This document shows, in pieces, positions 59,657 through 64,000 of a DNA stretch of 64,000 nucleotides. This DNA is from Candidatus Xianfuyuplasma coldseepsis (GTDB taxonomy: Bacteria; Bacillota_I; Bacilli_A; Izemoplasmatales; Izemoplasmataceae), in contig NZ_CP048914.1 in the NCBI RefSeq assembly GCF_014023125.1, positions 310,001 through 374,000 on the forward strand, in the 5' to 3' direction. The translations under genes were made by a program, and so were the position numbers. The notes below the pieces were generated by a model, which searched no databases, was not told where the DNA came from, and was given only the letters and a program-made list of their open reading frames with translations. Each line of letters starts with the position of its first letter. The first letter of the stretch is position 1.

Positions 59657-61381
59657 ATGATTAAAGAATTTTCTATAAATTCCAACAATGTGATTGTGAA
59701 CTTCTCGATCAAGTATTGTCAAACAGAAAAAGAATTACTGGATTCCAAATCGTTTGAGAAGATTTTACACAATCAGATTAAATACTTACAAAAACAAAAC
59801 GCATCGTTGCTTGATCGTTTGCATTTAATCATGCCATCTACCGATTTAGAAAACGAGTTTTTACGATTGTTTAAATTACTGATTATCATGGATAAACAAT
59901 CGATTGCGGAAGTCAATCCCGAATATCTAAAAGTGTTTCAACACACGTCAGATGTTATTGATTTTATCGAAGGTTTATATAATTACTGGCGAGGTCTAGA
60001 ACGTTACGCACTGATTCAAACAACCGGTGATAAAAGTGGGATTCAAAATGTGAACTTTATCGAAGCGAAAAATGCCTTTACCAATTTGGTTCTTAAAACC
60101 TATCGCCGGATTGAAGAAAACCTCATGGAAAAAGATCAAAATATCTACCGTCAACTATCCGCAGGGATTAATGCGGGTATTGTCTTAACGGATAATAAGA
60201 TTGATCTTCCGTCTACCTATGACAAAGTCGAGGATATTCCGATTATTCAAAAGATTGTCTTTACGCCACCATTTATCATCTATCCCAATGAAAATAAACG
60301 CAGTGGTTTGTTTGAAAGGAGCGATGTCAATCCAATCGATTACATCGAACTGAACCAAAGCCATTTCTTCTGTTACCCTGCGAAAGTAGGATCTAGTTTA
60401 GCATTTGTCTACTTCCATCGTGACTTTATGAATCATGGGGTTAGTTTATGTAACTTGTTTGATCTTGCAGAACCAGAGGAATACATCAATAAATCACCGG
60501 ACTTAATTTATGTCTTTGGTGCACGTTTGCCAAAACATGAAAAACGAACCGTATACTATTATGATAAAAAAAATGATATTCATGTTGGGTACGTATCCAA
60601 TACCAAAGAAGTGGATTACTTTGGGTACATGAAGAAGATGATTCTGACACTTCATAATTTGCGAATGATTAAATTAGGGAATCTTCCGATTCATGGAGCA
60701 ATGGTTCATATTACCCTTAAAAATGGGATTGAAAAAACGATTGCGATTGTCGGCGACAGTGGTGCTGGTAAGAGTGAATCGTTAGAAGCGTTCCGAACCC
60801 TATCCAAGAAATATCTCAAGGAGATTAAGATCATTTTTGATGATATGGGTAGTTTCCATATTGAGGATGGTAAAGTCATTGGCTATGGAACCGAAATTGG
60901 GGCCTTTGTTCGATTGGACGATCTTGAAATGGGGTACTCCTTTAAAGAAATGGACCGTGCCATCTTTATGAATCCCCATCGTCAGAATGCTCGTGTACTA
61001 CTTCCGGTATCGACCTATGATGTGGTAACAAGAGGATACGAAGTTGATATCTTACTCTATGCGAATAATTATGAAGATACCAATGATGTTTTACGTTTCT
61101 TTGATACCCCTGAGAAAGCGATTGATGTCTTCAGTAAGGGTCGACGCAAAGCCAAAGGAACAACCAGTGAGAGTGGACTTGTCGAGAGTTTCTTCGCCAA
61201 TCCCTTTGGACCGGTACAAGAGGAACAAGCAACGACAAAACTAATCAATCAATATTTTAATCAATTGTTTGATAACAACATACCGGTAGGTGAAATCTAT
61301 ACCAAACTGGCGATTCCTACATTTGAACGAAAAGGACCTGAACAAGCCGCAAAACAATTATTCAAATGGTTACAACAATAA
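59657..61381 (+). CDS. PEP carboxykinase/HPr-kinase-superfamily P-loop protein
   Basis: A ~574-residue protein. The N-terminal ~330 residues have no recognised domain. The C-terminal third has a P-loop IAIVGDSGAGKSES (366-373), as in HPr kinase (GDSGxGKSE), then FDDMGSF, NARVLLPVSTY, and KAKGTTSESGLVE. These line up with the R-loop and the AGTExG motif of ATP-dependent PEP carboxykinase. So it belongs to the PEPCK/HprK fold, but key PEPCK metal and substrate residues look changed. May be a protein or small-molecule kinase; not asserted as a gluconeogenic enzyme. GAGGTGA before ATG 59657. Confidence 0.75.
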   Translation: MIKEFSINSNNVIVNFSIKYCQTEKELLDSKSFEKILHNQIKYLQKQNASLLDRLHLIMPSTDLENEFLRLFKLLIIMDKQSIAEVNPEYLKVFQHTSDVIDFIEGLYNYWRGLERYALIQTTGDKSGIQNVNFIEAKNAFTNLVLKTYRRIEENLMEKDQNIYRQLSAGINAGIVLTDNKIDLPSTYDKVEDIPIIQKIVFTPPFIIYPNENKRSGLFERSDVNPIDYIELNQSHFFCYPAKVGSSLAFVYFHRDFMNHGVSLCNLFDLAEPEEYINKSPDLIYVFGARLPKHEKRTVYYYDKKNDIHVGYVSNTKEVDYFGYMKKMILTLHNLRMIKLGNLPIHGAMVHITLKNGIEKTIAIVGDSGAGKSESLEAFRTLSKKYLKEIKIIFDDMGSFHIEDGKVIGYGTEIGAFVRLDDLEMGYSFKEMDRAIFMNPHRQNARVLLPVSTYDVVTRGYEVDILLYANNYEDTNDVLRFFDTPEKAIDVFSKGRRKAKGTTSESGLVESFFANPFGPVQEEQATTKLINQYFNQLFDNNIPVGEIYTKLAIPTFERKGPEQAAKQLFKWLQQ

Positions 61382-61383
61382 TC

Positions 61384-61409
61384 AAAAGAGACTACTTGTC
61401 TCTTTTTTT
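61384..61409 (+). terminator. Terminator of the PEPCK/HprK-like gene
   Basis: AAAAGAGAC, TACTT, GTCTCTTTT stem followed by T. Confidence 0.85.
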
Positions 61410-61513
61410 GTTAACCAGATTGTTAACCACATCATTAACAGATTGTAAACCAGATTGTAAACTTCATCGTACATCGTATTGTTAATCGTATTGTAAATCA
61501 TATTGTTAACTTG
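61410..61513. repeat. Degenerate 12-base tandem repeat, about nine units
   Basis: Successive units GTTAACCAGATT, GTTAACCACATC, ATTAACAGATT, GTAAACCAGATT, GTAAACTTCATC, GTACATCGTATT, GTTAATCGTATT, GTAAATCATATT, GTTAAC. One unit is 11 bases, the others 12. The consensus is close to GTWAACCAKATT. It lies between two facing terminators, outside any gene. Confidence 0.8.
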
Positions 61514-61545
61514 ACTAATAATTAGACTTTAATTGCTTAGAATAG

Positions 61546-61583
61546 AAAAAAGACTACGAATATTGAGTTTCGTAGTCTTTTGT
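61546..61583 (-). terminator. Terminator of the pyruvate dehydrogenase operon
   Basis: AAAAGACTACGAA / TTCGTAGTCTTTT, a perfect 13-base-pair stem, followed by T on the minus strand. Confidence 0.92.
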
Positions 61584-61584
61584 T

Positions 61585-62961
61585 TTAAATATGGATTGGT
61601 TTATCGATGACACCATGAGCAGCTTCCATGACAATTTCACTAAGGGTCGGATGGGGATGAATGGCTTTGGCCAGTTCATTCGCTGTTCCTTCTAGTTCCA
61701 TGGTTGTTACGGCTTCAGCAATCATGTCGGTTGCGTTTGGTGCTAAGATGTGCATTCCTAAAATTTCGTTGTAGGTGGTTTCCGCAAGAATTTTAATGAA
61801 GCCATCGCTCTCACCTTCGGCGAGTGCTTTTCCATTGGCTGCTAGAGGGAAGATACTTTTCTTGTACGAAAGTCCTCGCTCTTTACATTCTTGTTCGGTT
61901 AATCCAACATAGGCAATTTCTGGGAATCCATAGATTCCCGATGGAACACGTTCATAGTTAATTTCTTCACCATCGCCAAAGATGTTTTCTATAGCAACAA
62001 GACCTTCTTTAGAAGCAACATGAGCAAGCATCATAATGCCGTTCATATCACCGATGGCGTACACATTTTTCACATTGGTTTCCATTTTCTCATTGGTGAC
62101 AACTCCAACCTTATTGGTTTCTAAGTTTAAGGCTTCTAAACCTTTTACGTTTGGTCGTGTTCCAATTGAGACGAGAATTTTTTCGGCTTCTATTTGATGT
62201 TCCTTGCCATCTTTTTCATAGATGACATGAGTATCCGTTACTTTTGTTACTTTGGCTTGTGTGTGAATCGTCAGATGTTTATTTTTTAAGATTTTGACAT
62301 AGGTACTACGTACTTCATCATCAATTCTCGTTAAGATTTGATCCGACATTTCCAGCATCGTAACGTCGACACCAAGTGTACTATAGAGCGTTGCAAATTC
62401 AACACCGATGACGCCTCCTCCGATAATCACAAGATTTTTGGGAAGGATATCTAAGTCTAGTATTTCTTTGGCAGTTAAGGCACGGTTGTTCTTGAAGGCA
62501 TCTTCAATACCAGGGATTGGTGGGATGAATGGATGGCTACCGGTAGCTAAGATTAAATAGTCTGTTTGTAAGGTTTCATCATTCACATTGACAGTCTTAT
62601 TATCCACTACAGTACCAAATCCATCATAGACATCGACGCCAGCTTTTTTGAGGAGTCCGCGGACACCCCCAGTGAGACGCTTGACAACTTTGTCCTTGCG
62701 TTTTTTGATGTCGGCGAGATTTAGGGTAATCGCGCTTTTGTCATTGATTGTTAGCCCATAATCCTCGGCATGGAGGAATTGTTTGTAGACTTTGGCGGTT
62801 TTCAGCATTGCCTTTGTGGGGATACATCCCCAGTTCAGGCATACACCTCCGACATTGTCTTTTTCAATGAGGGCTACTTTTTTTCCGAGATGTCCCGCTT
62901 TGATCGCGGCGACGTACCCACCGGGTCCGCCACCAACGACAATGAGATCATATTGTTTCAT
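61585..62961 (-). CDS. lpdA: Dihydrolipoyl dehydrogenase (E3)
   Basis: A ~458-residue flavoprotein that reoxidises dihydrolipoyl groups with NAD+. FAD motif VVGGGPGGYVAAI, redox disulfide GGVCLNWGCIPTK, NAD motif VIIGGGVIGVEFA, second FAD motif YAIGDMNG and the catalytic HPHPTLSE. Full-length and intact. ATG 62961 follows AGGTGA, 9 bases after the E2 stop. Last gene of the PDH operon. Confidence 0.96.
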   Translation of the reverse strand: MKQYDLIVVGGGPGGYVAAIKAGHLGKKVALIEKDNVGGVCLNWGCIPTKAMLKTAKVYKQFLHAEDYGLTINDKSAITLNLADIKKRKDKVVKRLTGGVRGLLKKAGVDVYDGFGTVVDNKTVNVNDETLQTDYLILATGSHPFIPPIPGIEDAFKNNRALTAKEILDLDILPKNLVIIGGGVIGVEFATLYSTLGVDVTMLEMSDQILTRIDDEVRSTYVKILKNKHLTIHTQAKVTKVTDTHVIYEKDGKEHQIEAEKILVSIGTRPNVKGLEALNLETNKVGVVTNEKMETNVKNVYAIGDMNGIMMLAHVASKEGLVAIENIFGDGEEINYERVPSGIYGFPEIAYVGLTEQECKERGLSYKKSIFPLAANGKALAEGESDGFIKILAETTYNEILGMHILAPNATDMIAEAVTTMELEGTANELAKAIHPHPTLSEIVMEAAHGVIDKPIHI

Positions 62962-62970
62962 CGTTATCAC

Positions 62971-64000
62971 CTAACTTAAGAGTAAAAACATCGGGTCTTT
63001 AAGATACGATTTAAAGGTTTTTAAGAATCGTCCCGCATCGCCGCCATCAATCACACGGTGATCGATGGATAACGATAGTGGAAGAACGTGGCGAATGACG
63101 ATGTCATCGTCAATCACAACGGGTTTTTTCATGATTCGACCAATACCAATAATCGCAACTTCGGGATATTTAATGACGGGTGCACCAAAGGTGGAATCAA
63201 AGACACCGTAGTTGGTGATTGATATCGTTCCATCTTTTAAATCATCTAATGTGATTTTTTTATTGTGAGCTCGTTCTTTAATATCGGCGAGTTCTTTGGC
63301 TATTGTTAGAATTCCTTTCGTATCCGCATCTTTGATATTGGGGACGATGAGTCCATCCGGAGTATCCACGGCGACACCGATGTTCATGTAGTTTTTGTAG
63401 ACAATTTCGTCCGTGGTATGATCAAAGCTGCTGTTAAAGATAGGGAATTCTTGTAGGGTTTGCGTTAATGCCTTAATGATAAATGGCATATAGGTTAATT
63501 TAATACCTTTTTGCTCGGCTAAAGGTTTTTGCGTTGTCCGTAAATCGACTAAGTTACTGACGATGATTTCATCCATCACGGTTGTATGCGGAATAATCGT
63601 TTTGCTGGTTGTCATGTTTTCCGCAATGGTTTTACGAAGTTTTGAGATTTTCTCACGACGTGTTCTCTCTTGTGCAAACGTTGGTACCGCTACTTCTTTA
63701 AATGGATTAACGGTTACTTTTTGCAGTGGTGTTTGCGTGGTTTCTTTGTCGGCAAAGGCACGGATATCCGCTTTCATAACGCGGCCATTTTCACCACTAC
63801 CTGGGACGAGTTTGATATCAACACCAAGGTCTTTGGCAAGTTTTCTCGCAACCGGCGTTGCGAGGACGCGTTTCTTCGCGGGTGTTGCCTCGTCTTCGTG
63901 TTCAATGCTTGATGCGATAACATCATTGGACACTTCAATACTACCAACGACTCCTGCGGCATTTTCTTCTTCGCCTTCGCTAATCGGTTCAGCTTTGGCT
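62971..64000 (-). CDS. Dihydrolipoamide acetyltransferase (E2 of pyruvate dehydrogenase), 5' part outside window
   Basis: The frame stays open to the right edge, so the start and the lipoyl domain lie outside. Present are a Glu/Ala-rich linker, the E1/E3-binding domain ([16 protein letters not shown]...[14 protein letters not shown]) and the catalytic domain (about the last 230 residues) ending [19 protein letters not shown], with the catalytic His and Asp. Its neighbour lpdA makes a PDH complex more likely than another 2-oxoacid complex. A GTG at 63933 is only an internal Val codon. Confidence 0.93.
   Translation of the reverse strand, partial: AKAEPISEGEEENAAGVVGSIEVSNDVIASSIEHEDEATPAKKRVLATPVARKLAKDLGVDIKLVPGSGENGRVMKADIRAFADKETTQTPLQKVTVNPFKEVAVPTFAQERTRREKISKLRKTIAENMTTSKTIIPHTTVMDEIIVSNLVDLRTTQKPLAEQKGIKLTYMPFIIKALTQTLQEFPIFNSSFDHTTDEIVYKNYMNIGVAVDTPDGLIVPNIKDADTKGILTIAKELADIKERAHNKKITLDDLKDGTISITNYGVFDSTFGAPVIKYPEVAIIGIGRIMKKPVVIDDDIVIRHVLPLSLSIDHRVIDGGDAGRFLKTFKSYLKDPMFLLLS

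Noticed and set aside
61410-61513. CRISPR array
   Set aside because: Units are 12 bases, degenerate and without unique spacers; no cas genes are present.
63931-63933. GTG as start of the E2 gene
   Set aside because: The frame continues upstream to the window edge with a typical linker sequence, and there is no ribosome site.
1-64000. UGA read as tryptophan, as in many Mollicutes
   Set aside because: Conserved Trp positions use TGG and the PadR gene ends in TGA, so the standard code applies.

Overview
The window reads as chromosome of an anaerobic, fermentative, low-GC bacterium with a Gram-positive-type cell plan. Strong AGGAGG ribosome sites precede most genes, there are several Cys lipoproteins, and no outer-membrane genes. 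The standard code is used (TGG for Trp; the PadR gene ends in TGA). Pyruvate:ferredoxin oxidoreductase, NfnAB, an Rnf-type complex, an [FeFe]-hydrogenase-like protein, CotH proteins and MarR/FakB regulation resemble the Izemoplasma/Haloplasma side of the Mollicutes-Bacilli. That placement is inference. I saw no rRNA, tRNA, CRISPR array, insertion sequence or prophage.

Layout. 1-3.2 kb: a partial CotH protein, an SGNH hydrolase with a Cys nucleophile, and a CotH lipoprotein. 3.3-8.7 kb: PFOR, a choline-kinase-like kinase and a WalJ-type MBL hydrolase. 8.9-11.4 kb: a large acidic lipoprotein with a duplicated SurA-N-like module. 11.4-17 kb: yhaM, pulA, cca, a YigZ protein, a DUF1146 protein and a NusG-domain-II protein. 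17.3-30.5 kb: a redox island (next paragraph). 30.6-33.6 kb: two DegV/FakB proteins, a PadR pair and a MarR regulator. 33.6-37.9 kb: an AT-rich block with nfnAB, an MFS transporter and two zinc-ribbon membrane proteins. 37.9-42.1 kb: Smr, reductive-dehalogenase-like, 2-hydroxyacid dehydrogenase, radical SAM and phosphotransferase genes. 42.2-45.2 kb: a VTC, DUF4956, CotH operon. 45.2-50.4 kb: a nuclease-helicase fusion, a methyltransferase, two LURP-one/tubby-like proteins and a compact OLD-like ATPase-TOPRIM protein. 50.4-55.1 kb: two MacB-like fused ABC transporters. 55.2-64 kb: an alpha/beta hydrolase, htpG with CIRCE, lplA, a PEPCK/HprK-like protein, and the 3' end of a pyruvate dehydrogenase operon.

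The most interesting part is 17.3-30.5 kb. One operon encodes a lone NuoF-type Fe-S domain, an [FeFe]-hydrogenase-like protein, then RnfC, D, G, E, A and B. Compared with the families, every expected NADH or ferredoxin entry point appears stripped. The NuoF piece lacks its FMN/NADH domain, RnfC lacks the GGAGFP-type glycine loop, and RnfB lacks its ferredoxin domains. RnfG, in contrast, is expanded to four FMN-binding repeats. Around the operon lie lipoproteins with rhodanese and decayed FMN-binding domains, an ApbE flavin transferase, a Gx-transporter-family protein and a NusG-II protein. These families are known from flavin-based extracytoplasmic electron transfer. I propose a hydrogenase-coupled, NADH-independent Rnf variant feeding multi-flavin extracytoplasmic carriers. 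The domain losses are seen in the sequence; the function is inferred.

How the genes could work together: PFOR makes reduced ferredoxin from pyruvate and NfnAB exchanges it with NAD(P)H. The hydrogenase/Rnf machine would move low-potential electrons to the outside of the membrane while building an ion gradient. LplA and the PDH genes give a second route for pyruvate.
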